64,000 nucleotides of DNA from Streptococcus chenjunshii (GCF_003086355.1 NZ_CP031733.1:434001-498000), one strand, 5' to 3'. Positions 36,536-46,414 are shown, counted from the first letter of the stretch. A program made the numbers and translations. The notes: generated by a model not told the origin, from the sequence alone.

Positions 36536-37167
36536 CTGATGAAGAAATTAGGGATCTTCAAGAAATTATAAAAAAAGAATCCAGTACTAAAGAAGGAGAA
36601 ATTATAACTGATAAAAAAGGAAGACCTTACCAAATAGTCAACGACGTAGATGAGACGACCCAGGCTCTGGCCGTTGTTCCGGTGGACAATATCAAGGGCG
36701 ATAATCCAGACTACAGCCAAACGGCTATCGTGGTGGCAGGCACCCAGCCTGGTTTCACTGAATCCACTAAAAATGCGATTGAAGCTAGAGGCAAGATGAC
36801 CCCACAGGTAGATGACATCTCCGATTTTTATGACAGCACGGCTGCCAAACTGGAAAAAGCCCATGGCGGCGGGACCATTTCCAATATGTCCGGCTTCAGC
36901 CAGTCCGGCCCGGCGGTCGCCAAGGTAGCTGCCCAACATCAGGTGCCTAAAATCACCAACTTCATGGACTGGGGTGCCAGTAGTTCCCTCTACTCCAAGG
37001 ATAATCCTAAGGGCATTACCGCTGAGGAGAAGACTTGGCTGGATAAACATGCGACCATCTATATGGACTCGACCAGAGATGTGACCTATCTGGACGGGAA
37101 AAGCCATGGGGATATTCCTTATGGCAAGAAATATATTGTTGAAAGAAGGCAATTTTTTATCAGTTAA
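36526..37167 (+). pseudogene. Truncated lipase toxin, copy 2, retaining the catalytic Ser motif
   Basis: 213 codons. The first 70 residues resemble copy 1; from about residue 75 to residue 205 it is nearly identical to the intact toxin (including GFSQSGP and ITNFMDWGASSSLYS), then it breaks off after YGKKYIVE into an unrelated RRQFFIS tail and stop. The late His-containing segment and the helical secretion domain are lost, so it should be neither active nor secreted. ATG 36526 (not a TTG 6 bases before) gives the same 10-base overlap as in the other copies. The mosaic structure shows recombination between toxin alleles. Confidence 0.75.
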
Positions 37168-37172
37168 ACAGT

Positions 37173-37201
37173 TTGCCTTTTTATTTATCCTATGCTATAC
37201 T
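37173..37201 (+). promoter_or_regulatory. Promoter of immunity-like copy 3 and the intact toxin
   Basis: TTGCCT (37173-37178), 17-base spacer, TATACT (37196-37201), followed by the same leader as copy 2. Confidence 0.7.
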
Positions 37202-37255
37202 AACAACAATTAAAACGAATTGATAAACTTGTCTACAGAAAACAAGGAGCAGTCT

Positions 37256-37885
37256 ATGGCTAAAAGGAAAGGTTTAAGCAGGCCGGCTAGGATTTTCTGG
37301 GGACTGCTGGCTGCGGTTCTCATCGCCATCACAGGAATTTGGGGGTACAATCGTTATATGGAAAAAGAAAAAGTGAATCAGCTTTATAAACATGGTTTTA
37401 GACTTTATGAAGAACAAATCGCCACTTATATTAAAGAAAATTATTCTGGTATCAGTAAAATCGAGTTTTCACCTATCTTTGTAGACGGCGACGGGCGTTT
37501 TACGATGCGAACAGTGAATGTTGTGCCTGTGGTTTATGATGAGGAAGGAAATAAGGCATACCTCGGTAGGAAGGTTGGAAATGGGAATGATGGTTTCTCA
37601 GATTTTGGGATAGCAGATGGCTTAATCGTAGATTTTGATGGCTTTGGGGAAGAAGTTATTGAGTTAGAAGACTTTGAGACGGATAAAGTCTATGATGTAT
37701 CTGGCTATGAGACACTTCCCGATTTTGCCAAGTTGAAAAAAAATTCTATATTGGATGAGAACATAATGGCTTTAATAGATAGTCACCAATTAGAAACCGT
37801 TGAAAAATCATCAGAAGGAAGCCCTGATAGTGAAATTGTTTATAACCTAGAAATAAGGGAAGGAGACTACACCCAATGGCATTGA
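37256..37885 (+). CDS. Membrane-anchored putative immunity protein, copy 3 (cognate to intact toxin)
   Basis: 209 residues: anchor at about 13-33, then HGFRLYEEQIATYIKENYSG and a domain that diverges from copies 1 and 2 after about residue 85. ATG 37256 follows AAGGAGC; an upstream in-frame start at 37220 lies in the leader and is unlikely. The last 10 bases overlap the intact lipase-toxin gene, so translation of toxin and protector is coupled. In S. aureus the TslA toxin is neutralised by the surface lipoprotein TilA; here the anchor is an uncleaved membrane helix with no lipobox. Confidence 0.7.
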   Translation: MAKRKGLSRPARIFWGLLAAVLIAITGIWGYNRYMEKEKVNQLYKHGFRLYEEQIATYIKENYSGISKIEFSPIFVDGDGRFTMRTVNVVPVVYDEEGNKAYLGRKVGNGNDGFSDFGIADGLIVDFDGFGEEVIELEDFETDKVYDVSGYETLPDFAKLKKNSILDENIMALIDSHQLETVEKSSEGSPDSEIVYNLEIREGDYTQWH

Positions 37886-39219
37886 CAGACCTTCAGATAC
37901 AAGCTGTACAATCAAAAGTTAAAACTTGGAATTTATTAGAAATTGGGACTCAAAAATCAGTCAAAGGGCAAAAATACGAAATTGTCAATACCCAAGACGG
38001 CACGACAGAAGCCATCGCTGTAGCTCCAGTTGTTGATGGTAAGACAGACTACAGCCAAACAGCAATCGTAGTGGCCGGCACCCAGCTGATTGGCAAAGAA
38101 GGTTTTGGAGAGGATGCCTGGAATTCCACTAAAAATGTGATTGAAGCTAGAAGCGGGCTAACCTCGCAGGTAGATGACATCTCCGATTTTTATGACAGCA
38201 CGGCTGCCAAACTGGAAAAAGACCATGGTGGCGGGACCATTTCCAACATGTCCGGCTTCAGCCAGTCCGGCCCGGCGGTTGCCAAAGTGGCCGCAGCGCA
38301 TCAGGTGTCTAAAATCACCAACTTCATGGACTGGGGTGCCAGCAGTTCCCTCTATTCCAAGGCTAATCCTAAGGGCATTACCGCTGAGGAGAAGACTTGG
38401 CTGGACAAACATGCGACCATCTATATGGACTCGACCAGAGATGTGACCTATCTGGACGGGAAAAGCCACGGGGATATTCCTTATGGCAAGAAATATATTA
38501 TTGAAGGCACCGGCGATTGGATTTCCGACCACGATACCGCTTTTCCGCGTATCAAAGGGAATGGTCTTGACATAGACTGGTATGTTAAGCACGGCCAGTT
38601 CACCTCCGGCATGACCAGAGAACAGGTGATTAAGGTAGCCAGAATGAAAGCCAAGAAGGCTAAGGGGCTGGATATCAAAGATCCTGATACTTGGTTTGAC
38701 AGTACGGATTATCGCACTTATCTGCTGGAATATGTCAAGACATACGGTGACTTTGCGGTTGAACCGACCAAGGCCGAGCTTCTGAGCTCTTACAAGAAGA
38801 CGGTTAAGGAGTTGAGAAGCCAGCTGAAAACAGCGACAGGGTCGAAGAGAATCAGTCTGCGTGAGGAGCTTCTGCGGGCGGTTGCTCAGAAGGCGAGACT
38901 GCATGCAGAAGTTAAGACAGAGGCTGTCCTGCAAAAGCTGGAGGAGAAAAAAGCCAGCTTTCAGGCCGATATCGAGGCGACCCGTCAGGCTATGTATGCC
39001 GTGGCAGAAGAGCTGTCGGAGAGTGAAGTGACCGACCTGCTGAGCCCTTATACCATGGAGAACTTATGGGACAGTCAGGCAGAGGAACAGAACAGAGCCG
39101 AGCTTGACGCCTATAAGAACAGGATGATGGCTTTTGCGGACAAGCTGGATGCGGCGGCAGATAACTTAATAGCGGCCGATCAGGAAGGGGCCGCTTTGTT
39201 TTCAGCCGGCAGCCAGTAA
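37876..39219 (+). CDS. Type VII secretion effector of the reverse-domain (TslA-like) class: N-terminal lipase, C-terminal helical domain
   Basis: 447 residues. The N-terminal 240 residues form a lipase-like alpha/beta-hydrolase: strand TAIVVAGTQ, nucleophile elbow GFSQSG with Ser129 (127-132), Asp152 in NFMDWGASSS, and the His-containing segments ISDHDTAFP and WYVKHGQF that may supply the catalytic His. Residues about 297-447 are long helices (ELLSSYKKTVKELRSQLK, VLQKLEEKKASFQADIEA, AFADKLDAAADNLIAADQ) like an LXG-type secretion domain placed at the C-terminus. This is the architecture of S. aureus TslA, a phospholipase toxin exported by the type VII system with partners TlaA and TlaB. No type VII core genes lie in the window. 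The two genes downstream encode small helical proteins, matching the partners. Confidence 0.75.
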   Translation: MALTDLQIQAVQSKVKTWNLLEIGTQKSVKGQKYEIVNTQDGTTEAIAVAPVVDGKTDYSQTAIVVAGTQLIGKEGFGEDAWNSTKNVIEARSGLTSQVDDISDFYDSTAAKLEKDHGGGTISNMSGFSQSGPAVAKVAAAHQVSKITNFMDWGASSSLYSKANPKGITAEEKTWLDKHATIYMDSTRDVTYLDGKSHGDIPYGKKYIIEGTGDWISDHDTAFPRIKGNGLDIDWYVKHGQFTSGMTREQVIKVARMKAKKAKGLDIKDPDTWFDSTDYRTYLLEYVKTYGDFAVEPTKAELLSSYKKTVKELRSQLKTATGSKRISLREELLRAVAQKARLHAEVKTEAVLQKLEEKKASFQADIEATRQAMYAVAEELSESEVTDLLSPYTMENLWDSQAEEQNRAELDAYKNRMMAFADKLDAAADNLIAADQEGAALFSAGSQ

Positions 39220-39279
39220 AGCAGGCAGAGGTTTAGCAGACTTTGCACACAAAGGGATTCATGGATAAAAAGGAATGTT

Positions 39280-39573
39280 ATGAAAGTGACAGATGATTTA
39301 GATGCACTCGCCCAAGCGGCTAAGGAGACCAAGAAGGCGCAGGAGCGCTTGGTCATTCAGGGAGCGTTAGCGGCAAAAAGCAGGGCTTGGTCGGGAGAAC
39401 AAGAGGAGCTGCAGACTTGGTTAGAAGGCCAGGCTGAGGAGCTTCAGTCGTTTGCGCAGGGATCGCTAGCCGGAGAGCTGGCGGATTGTTTTACGGGTCA
39501 GGCAGCCGACAGTGTGGCGGCTTATTTGGCCGAATGGCCGCAGGCAGACTTTAGCAGTCCGATACGGGCTTAG
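39280..39573 (+). CDS. Small helical partner of the effector (TlaA/Lap1-like)
   Basis: 97 residues, almost entirely helical and acidic: DLDALAQAAKETKKAQERL, then EELQTWLEGQAEELQSFAQ. Size, helical hairpin pattern and position right after the toxin fit the small WXG100-like partners that form a composite export signal with type VII substrates. No WXG motif was found. ATG 39280 follows AAAGGAA. Family membership is by context, not by recognised sequence. Confidence 0.55.
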   Translation: MKVTDDLDALAQAAKETKKAQERLVIQGALAAKSRAWSGEQEELQTWLEGQAEELQSFAQGSLAGELADCFTGQAADSVAAYLAEWPQADFSSPIRA

Positions 39574-39590
39574 AAGAGGAGAAAGAGTTG

Positions 39591-40106
39591 ATGGATAAAG
39601 AAGAACAATTGACCCAGGAGCATTTGGGGCGGGTCAAAGCCATAGACGAAGCGGCATGGGGCTGCTGGGACCTGCAGCAGGAGGCATCTAAGCGGACAGA
39701 GGCTTTGAGCAACTGGCTGCTCGAGCAGTGCCGTGAGCTTCCTGAGGCTATGCCAAACCATACGATATGGGCATTGGAAGATGAGCGGGATAAGCTGCTG
39801 GCCAAGATTCGTCAGAAAGAAAATGAGTTGGAGGAGGCTAGGTCAGAGGAGACCAAGAGCTACAATCAGGCGGTAGAGGAGCTGCAGGAGCAGCAGAAGC
39901 AGGAGCGCCAGCAGGAGGAGTCTTTAAGTATGCTCAAGCGTCGCTTGGAACTCAGCATTGCTCATGTGAGTTTTCTGGGCCTTCAATCCGACAAGAGCAA
40001 GGGGCGTTTCCGGTGTAAGGAGTGCCGTTATGAGTGGGAGGCGGCTCTTGACTCTGTCACGGGGCGAAAGTCCTGCCAGCAATGCGGCGTTTCCTTTGAG
40101 AAATAA
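39591..40106 (+). CDS. Helical effector partner with C-terminal zinc-ribbon (TlaB/Lap2-like)
   Basis: 171 residues. Residues 1-125 are a coiled coil (LAKIRQKENELEEARSEET, then VEELQEQQKQERQQEESLS), and the end carries two CxxC pairs, FRCKECRYEW and SCQQCGVSF, forming a zinc ribbon. The helical part fits the second small partner of a type VII effector; the zinc ribbon is an unusual addition. ATG 39591 is preferred to TTG 39588, with AGAGGAG 9 bases upstream. Last gene of the locus before a weak terminator (AGCAG-TTCCGG-CTGCT, T-run, 40119-40140). Confidence 0.55.
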   Translation: MDKEEQLTQEHLGRVKAIDEAAWGCWDLQQEASKRTEALSNWLLEQCRELPEAMPNHTIWALEDERDKLLAKIRQKENELEEARSEETKSYNQAVEELQEQQKQERQQEESLSMLKRRLELSIAHVSFLGLQSDKSKGRFRCKECRYEWEAALDSVTGRKSCQQCGVSFEK

Positions 40107-40161
40107 GAACAGAAGAAGAGCAGTTCCGGCTGCTTTTTTTCTGCGAGATAAACTTTTTTAG

Positions 40162-41649
<1,488 letters not shown>

Positions 41650-41770
41650 TTCTATATCATTACGGTCAGAAAAAAAGGCTTAAAATCCTTTATATTGGAG
41701 GGGGAGGCAGAAGTGAGCAGCGTGGAACTGTTTTTACAGCGTCTGTAATCACTTTTATAACGTTAATATA
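41650..41770. other. Start of the 519-base gap after glmU
   Basis: Nothing recognised in these 121 bases; the remaining 398 bases of the gap are the element array at 41771-42150 and the ribosome site of the ATPase gene. Confidence 0.5.
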
Positions 41771-42150
41771 TTGAATAGGGCCTGAAAAGCTCAAAATAAT
41801 AACAAATAGGCAGCTGCACGGTTTCTGGACTCTTTGCAAAGGATAATGTCGGAAAAACAGAAGCTTCATCTGGTGCCTATTTTTGCTTTGCTCTTTTCAC
41901 GGCCTTTGTATCTTGTTTGAACTGAACACGGCCTAAACGCTGCGGGAAAAAGACCGCCCTCCCTTGAGTCTTTAGTGACTCAGCAGTCGGACGCCTATTT
42001 TCCCATTGCGTTCTTCACGGCCTTTGTATCTTGTTTGAACTGAGCACGGCCTAAACGCTGCGGGAAAAAGACCGCCCTCCCTTGAGTCTTTAGTGACTCA
42101 GCAGTTGGACGCCTATTTTCCCATTGCGTTCTTCACGGCCTTTGTATCTT
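41771..42150 (+). repeat. Array of structured 5' elements (one diverged plus two 118-bp units) upstream of the ABC-class ATPase gene
   Basis: Units: 41771-41914 (diverged, with AAATAGGCA / TGCCTATTT and GAAAAG / CTTTTC arms), 41915-42032 and 42033-42150, the last two nearly identical. Arms GGCC/GGCC, AACGC/GCGTT, loop TGC/ATT, GGGAAAA/TTTTCCC, apical TGAGTC-TTTAGT-GACTCA. The array ends 18 bases before the start codon. Confidence 0.92.
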
Positions 42151-42168
42151 GTTATAAAGGAGATAGTT

Positions 42169-43872
42169 ATGACGATCAATTATAAGTTGCAAAAAAGTCT
42201 GCTGGCTTTGGAAGGTAAAGGTTATGGTGCCTACAAAAGTCTGATTGGCAGCTATGATTATCCCTCTTACCGCCTGATTATTGATCATGTTCAAGTGGAT
42301 CCTTACGCCCCTCCCTCTAAGATGCGGCTTTTTCTGGCGAAATCAGCAGCCGGTATACCTGCCGATCTGCTGTCTTCCCGCTCAAAATGTATAGCTGTCA
42401 GTGATTTTTTAAATCGTTCTTTTGCTCAGGCTGTCAGAGCATACAGCCGGGATATTAAGGCAGCGGGCGGTAAGGGAAGCATTGCGATTGACCCCTGCGG
42501 GCAGGAAATCTTGGAGAAGACAGCTGTTATCATTCATCCCCATAGTCTGGAAATTCGTATTACGGTCAATTTGCCGGCAGCCGGCAGGCGAATTATGGGC
42601 AAAGCAGCTGATACATTACTGAATACTGTGCTTCCCCTTATTGCTGAAAAAGCCCTTTTTTATAAGAATATTAACCAAAAAAGTCTGCAGGGACAGGTCC
42701 GCTTATTTTTAGATCAGCTTTATATCCGTGAGGAACTGCGCAAAAGGGATTTAACCGCTTTTATCGGCAATGGTTCACTTTTGGCCAGATCCAGCGGTGT
42801 TTCTGATTTGCCCCTGACTTCAGCGGTTCCCTTTAAAAGTCCCGAAAACAGTGAGATTGCTTTTCACTTACCTAGTGGAAAAACCATCAAAGGTATGGGA
42901 ATCGGTACTGGTGTCAGCCTAATTGTCGGAGGCGGCTACCATGGAAAATCAACCTTGTTAAATGCACTTGAGCGCGGTGTTTATTCTCATATTGCCGGAG
43001 ACGGCAGAGAATATGTCATTACTAGGACAGATGCTGTCAAGATTAGGGCAGAAGACGGACGCAGTATTGCTAAGGTCAACATCAGTCCTTTCATTAATAA
43101 TCTGCCTGCTAAGCAGGATACCAAAGTCTTTTCTACTGAAAATGCCAGCGGTTCAACCTCGCAGGCAGCCAATGTTATCGAAGCTTTGGAGGCTGGGAGT
43201 TCTCTTTTACTGATTGACGAAGATACTTCAGCTACAAATTTTATGATTCGCGACCGCCGCATGCAGGAATTGGTTGCCAAAGAAAAAGAACCTATTACCC
43301 CTTTTGTTGAGCGGGTAGAGTCGCTTTACAGAGATTTAGGAACCTCTGCCATTCTTGTTGTAGGCGGTTCCGGTGCTTATTTTGATGTGGCTGACAGAGT
43401 CATGCTGATGGATAACTATCGTGTCTATGATGTGACCGAACAGGCGCATGCAATTGCCCGAAAGGACAGTCATCAGGCGGTCGATCAAGGGCAGCAGCCT
43501 TTTGCAAAATCTGAAAAACGGGTAGTGCTGAGGTCAAGTTTTGCAAAGAAAGGCAGGGAAGACCGGTTTAAGGCTAAAGGAATACAAACAATGGCTTACG
43601 GCCGGGAGGCCATTGATATTTCCGGCCTAGAACAGATTACCAGTCCCTCACAGGTCAACTGTCTGGCGGTGATGTTTAGGTTTATTAAGGACAATCTGCT
43701 GGATGATAGCCGCTCGCTGCGGGAAATAGCCGACAGTCTCTATGCACATATAGATCAGGAAGGATTAGCGGCACTTGCTCCTGCGGCTTCGTTTCCAGGG
43801 GATCTGGCTCTGCCCCGCAAACAGGAATTCTGTGCAGCGCTGAATCGTTACCGCAGTCTGAAAATAAAATGA
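42169..43872 (+). CDS. ABC-class P-loop ATPase (predicted, COG3044-like)
   Basis: 567 residues. Central P-loop GGGYHGKSTLLNAL (about 258-271) and Walker B SSLLLIDEDTSATNF (about 342-356), with VVGGSGAYFDVADRVMLMD after it, fit the family of stand-alone soluble ABC-class ATPases. The N-terminal third opens YKLQKSLLALEGKGYGAYKS. No membrane segments. Function is unknown; the family is suspected to act on nucleic acids. ATG 42169 follows AAAGGAG; the array of structured repeats precedes it. It interrupts the usual glmU-nudix order, so it is probably an insertion in this lineage. Confidence 0.82.
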   Translation: MTINYKLQKSLLALEGKGYGAYKSLIGSYDYPSYRLIIDHVQVDPYAPPSKMRLFLAKSAAGIPADLLSSRSKCIAVSDFLNRSFAQAVRAYSRDIKAAGGKGSIAIDPCGQEILEKTAVIIHPHSLEIRITVNLPAAGRRIMGKAADTLLNTVLPLIAEKALFYKNINQKSLQGQVRLFLDQLYIREELRKRDLTAFIGNGSLLARSSGVSDLPLTSAVPFKSPENSEIAFHLPSGKTIKGMGIGTGVSLIVGGGYHGKSTLLNALERGVYSHIAGDGREYVITRTDAVKIRAEDGRSIAKVNISPFINNLPAKQDTKVFSTENASGSTSQAANVIEALEAGSSLLLIDEDTSATNFMIRDRRMQELVAKEKEPITPFVERVESLYRDLGTSAILVVGGSGAYFDVADRVMLMDNYRVYDVTEQAHAIARKDSHQAVDQGQQPFAKSEKRVVLRSSFAKKGREDRFKAKGIQTMAYGREAIDISGLEQITSPSQVNCLAVMFRFIKDNLLDDSRSLREIADSLYAHIDQEGLAALAPAASFPGDLALPRKQEFCAALNRYRSLKIK

Positions 43873-43883
43873 CCTTATTGTTG

Positions 43884-43933
43884 AAAACAGTCATCAGATA
43901 ACCAATAAAGGGGTTTGACGGCTGTTTTTTTGG
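43884..43933 (+). terminator. Terminator-like hairpin after the ATPase gene
   Basis: AAAACAG.TCA pairs with TGACGGCTGTTTT across about 25 bases and is followed by a T-run. Confidence 0.5.
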
Positions 43934-44029
43934 GGGCTTGCCACAGAAAATAGCTTTTCTGTCTGAATTATAGTACAATTGGGATAACAGAATTGTGACA
44001 GTTTATGATTTTTAAATAAGGATAAACGT

Positions 44030-44584
44030 ATGGAATTTGAAGAAAAGACGTTAAAACGGCGAAAGATTTTTAAGGGACATATTTTTGAAGTGGCTGTTGA
44101 TGAGGTTGAACTGCCTAATCACCTTGGCCGCGCAGAACGCGAGCTGATTTTTCACCGCGGAGCCGTTGCCATTTTAGCTGTTACTCCTGACGATAAACTT
44201 ATCATCGTCAAGCAGTACCGTAAGGCAATCGAAAAGATCTCCTATGAAATCCCTGCCGGTAAACTGGAAATCGGTGAAAATGGTTCCGAATATGATGCTG
44301 CTTTGCGCGAATTGGAAGAAGAAACGGGTTACAGCGGTGATTTGGAGCAGATTCACGAGTTTTATACAGCTATCGGTTTTTGCAATGAGAAAATCAAGCT
44401 TTATTTAGCTACTAACCTTAAAAAAGTTCCTCAGCCTCGGCCGCAGGATGAGGATGAAGTGCTTGAATTATTTGAGCTGACTTACGAAGAATGCTTGGAT
44501 TTGATCCAGTCTGGGAAAATTGAAGATGCCAAAACAATCATCGCCCTTCAGTATTTTGCTTTGCATTTTAAAGGAGGTAAATAA
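44030..44584 (+). CDS. Nudix hydrolase, ADP-ribose pyrophosphatase type
   Basis: 184 residues. Complete nudix box: G in GKLEIGENG, then LRELEEETGY, matching GX5EX7REUXEEXGU. The opening EEKTLKRRKIFKGHIFEVAVDEVELPN and IEKISYEIPAGKLE are like bacterial ADP-ribose pyrophosphatases. It probably clears ADP-ribose. Conserved streptococcal neighbour of glmU, macP and mtnN. Confidence 0.93.
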   Translation: MEFEEKTLKRRKIFKGHIFEVAVDEVELPNHLGRAERELIFHRGAVAILAVTPDDKLIIVKQYRKAIEKISYEIPAGKLEIGENGSEYDAALRELEEETGYSGDLEQIHEFYTAIGFCNEKIKLYLATNLKKVPQPRPQDEDEVLELFELTYEECLDLIQSGKIEDAKTIIALQYFALHFKGGK

Positions 44585-44857
44585 ATGGGAAAACCACTTT
44601 TGACAGATGAAATTATTGAAGCTGCTAATCGTGAGCAGAGACTATCTGAAGCGGCTGACGATGATTTTGAGACAAAAGTCCTTGATAAACAGCTGATAAA
44701 AGATGATTTGCTACATGAACATCGGGACGAACGGATTGTTAAAAGCCGCCGGATTGAGAATGCAAAGCGCGGCGAATTTCAATCTAAATTAAACAAAATT
44801 TTAATTGTTGTTGTCATCTTGCTGGCTATTCTTATTTACGCTGTTTTTAACTTGTAG
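44585..44857 (+). CDS. macP: MacP-like cell-wall synthesis cofactor
   Basis: 90 residues: soluble N-terminus starting MGKPLLTDEIIEAANREQ and one C-terminal membrane segment (KILIVVVILLAILIYAVFNL). In S. pneumoniae MacP, located in the same glmU-nudix-macP-mtnN order, activates the peptidoglycan polymerase PBP2a and is a StkP kinase substrate. The conserved start and gene order support the assignment. It begins directly after the nudix stop with GGAGGT upstream. Confidence 0.8.
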   Translation: MGKPLLTDEIIEAANREQRLSEAADDDFETKVLDKQLIKDDLLHEHRDERIVKSRRIENAKRGEFQSKLNKILIVVVILLAILIYAVFNL

Positions 44858-44894
44858 TTTAGCAGATTGGTTACGGATTTTAGGTAGGAAAGAT

Positions 44895-45584
44895 ATGAGA
44901 ATTGGAATTATAGCCGCCATGGAGCAGGAGCTCCGTCTTTTACTGGAGCAGCTGGAGAACCAGACAGAGCAGACTGTTTTTGGCAAGACCTATTATGCAG
45001 GAAAAATCGGCAGACACGATCTTGTTTTAGTCCAGTCGGGAGTGGGCAAAGTCATGTCAGCTATGAGTGTGGCTGTTTTAGCAGAAGTTTTTGCTGTGGA
45101 TGCTGTTATTAATACAGGTTCAGCGGGGGCAGCAGCGGCTGATCTGTCTGTTGGCGATATCGTAGTTGCAGATAAACTGGCCTACCATGATGTTGATTTG
45201 ACGGCTTTTGGCCATGATTACGGCAAGATGTCGGGACAGCCGCTTTATTTTGAGTCTGATCCACATTTTATTGCGGTCTTTAATCAGCTGCTGAAGGAAG
45301 AAGGATTAGCTGCCAAAGTTGGGCTTATTCTCACTGGAGACAGCTTTATTGCAGGAGAGGATAAGCTTGCAGCTATAAAAGGTCATTTTCCGCAGGCTTT
45401 GGCTGTTGAAATGGAGGGAGCTGCCATTGCGCAGGCAGCATGTGCTGCCGGCAAGCCCTTTATTGTTATCCGTGCGATGAGCGATACGGCAAGCCATGAT
45501 GCCAATATCACTTTTAACGAATTTGTCCTTGAAGCCGGACGAAAATCGGCTCAGCTTTTGCTGGCTTTTCTGAATCGGCTTTAA
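44895..45584 (+). CDS. mtnN: 5'-methylthioadenosine/S-adenosylhomocysteine nucleosidase
   Basis: 229 residues. MRIGIIAAMEQELRLLLEQL with catalytic Glu, INTGSAGAAAADLSVGDIVV, VEMEGAAIAQ and the catalytic Asp in RAMSDTAS. It splits methylthioadenosine and S-adenosylhomocysteine, feeding LuxS and methionine recycling. ATG 44895 is chosen; longer in-frame starts overlap macP. Followed by a terminator shared with the convergent sloR gene. Confidence 0.96.
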   Translation: MRIGIIAAMEQELRLLLEQLENQTEQTVFGKTYYAGKIGRHDLVLVQSGVGKVMSAMSVAVLAEVFAVDAVINTGSAGAAAADLSVGDIVVADKLAYHDVDLTAFGHDYGKMSGQPLYFESDPHFIAVFNQLLKEEGLAAKVGLILTGDSFIAGEDKLAAIKGHFPQALAVEMEGAAIAQAACAAGKPFIVIRAMSDTASHDANITFNEFVLEAGRKSAQLLLAFLNRL

Positions 45585-45628
45585 CAGTTTGGCTTATACT
45601 TTTTAGTATGGTATTACTATTTTTCTAA

Positions 45629-45668
45629 AACAAAAAAAGAATCTGTTTCAAATCAGATTCTTTTTTTG
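45629..45668. terminator. Bidirectional terminator between mtnN and sloR
   Basis: AAAAAAAGAATCTG-TTTCAAAT-CAGATTCTTTTTTT, with T-runs on both strands. Confidence 0.9.
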
Positions 45669-45763
45669 TTAAGATAAAAGGCTGTATTTAGTTTTTATAC
45701 GGGAAGCTTCAACAATCTGCTGCAGAGTCAGCGTTCGCTGAATAAATATCAAACTTGGAGCTG

Positions 45764-46414
45764 CTACTCTTTTTTTTCAATATAGATCTGAGCTGCAATA
45801 TTTTCAGGAATATCCAGTTTTTTGCCATTGTACACAATCGTATAAGTCTTAGCATAACTGTCGACCTGCCTGAGTTCAATCAGCTGCCCCAGCTTAAGCT
45901 CGTGTTTAGCTAGGTAATCAAGCAGCAGGAAATCGTCATGGATTCGTCTGACACAGTAACTCCCGCTTTTTTTAGCCCGATTCAGCGGCAAATGATAGGT
46001 TTCCTTAAGAAGCTCTCCTTTTTTAGGAATAGTTCCACCATGGGGACAGAAACGAGGATATTCCAGTACCCTGTCTAAACGTTCGATAAAGGCTGCTGAA
46101 ACGGTATGTTCTAAAACTTCAGCTTCTTGATGAATTTCATCAATAGCATAGTGGAGGTAGTCCACCAAAAAAACTTCAATCAGCCGATGTTTGCGGTATA
46201 AATCCGATACCAGCGGCAGGCCTTTCCCAGTCAGCAGATAGCCGTGTGCTTTATCCTTAGCAATCAGACCTTCAGCAAGCATTTTTTTTATCATTTCCGA
46301 GACAGCCGGTGCTGAAACCTGCATTTTGGCTGCAATTTGTTTATTGTTGATTTTTTCGTGCTCCTGCCCGATTTCGTAAATGCATTTTAGGTAGTCTTCC
46401 TTATTTGGGGTCAT
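45764..46414 (-). CDS. sloR: Metal-dependent repressor SloR/MntR type (DtxR family)
   Basis: 216 residues. N-terminal winged helix (MTPNKEDYLKCIYEIGQEHE, SAPAVSEMIKKMLAEGLIAK), dimerisation domain with metal ligands in RLIEVFLVDYLHY, AEVLEHTVS and CPHGG, and a C-terminal FeoA-like domain. It senses Mn2+/Fe2+ and represses metal uptake genes. It is divergent from the metal-binding lipoprotein gene rather than being the last gene of a sloABCR operon as in S. mutans. Confidence 0.94.
   Translation of the reverse strand: MTPNKEDYLKCIYEIGQEHEKINNKQIAAKMQVSAPAVSEMIKKMLAEGLIAKDKAHGYLLTGKGLPLVSDLYRKHRLIEVFLVDYLHYAIDEIHQEAEVLEHTVSAAFIERLDRVLEYPRFCPHGGTIPKKGELLKETYHLPLNRAKKSGSYCVRRIHDDFLLLDYLAKHELKLGQLIELRQVDSYAKTYTIVYNGKKLDIPENIAAQIYIEKKE

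Noticed and set aside
38158..38934. 258-codon minus-strand frame inside the lipase toxin gene (and the similar 206-codon frame at 36532-37152)
   Set aside because: They lie antisense to clear coding sequence, have no ribosome site and show no recognisable domain; they recur only because the toxin sequence is duplicated.
42124..42168. Extended N-terminus of the ABC-class ATPase (and of sloA, and the first GH32 gene) into the repeat element
   Set aside because: The element's 3' end happens to be open in these frames, but ribosome sites and homologue lengths support the downstream starts.
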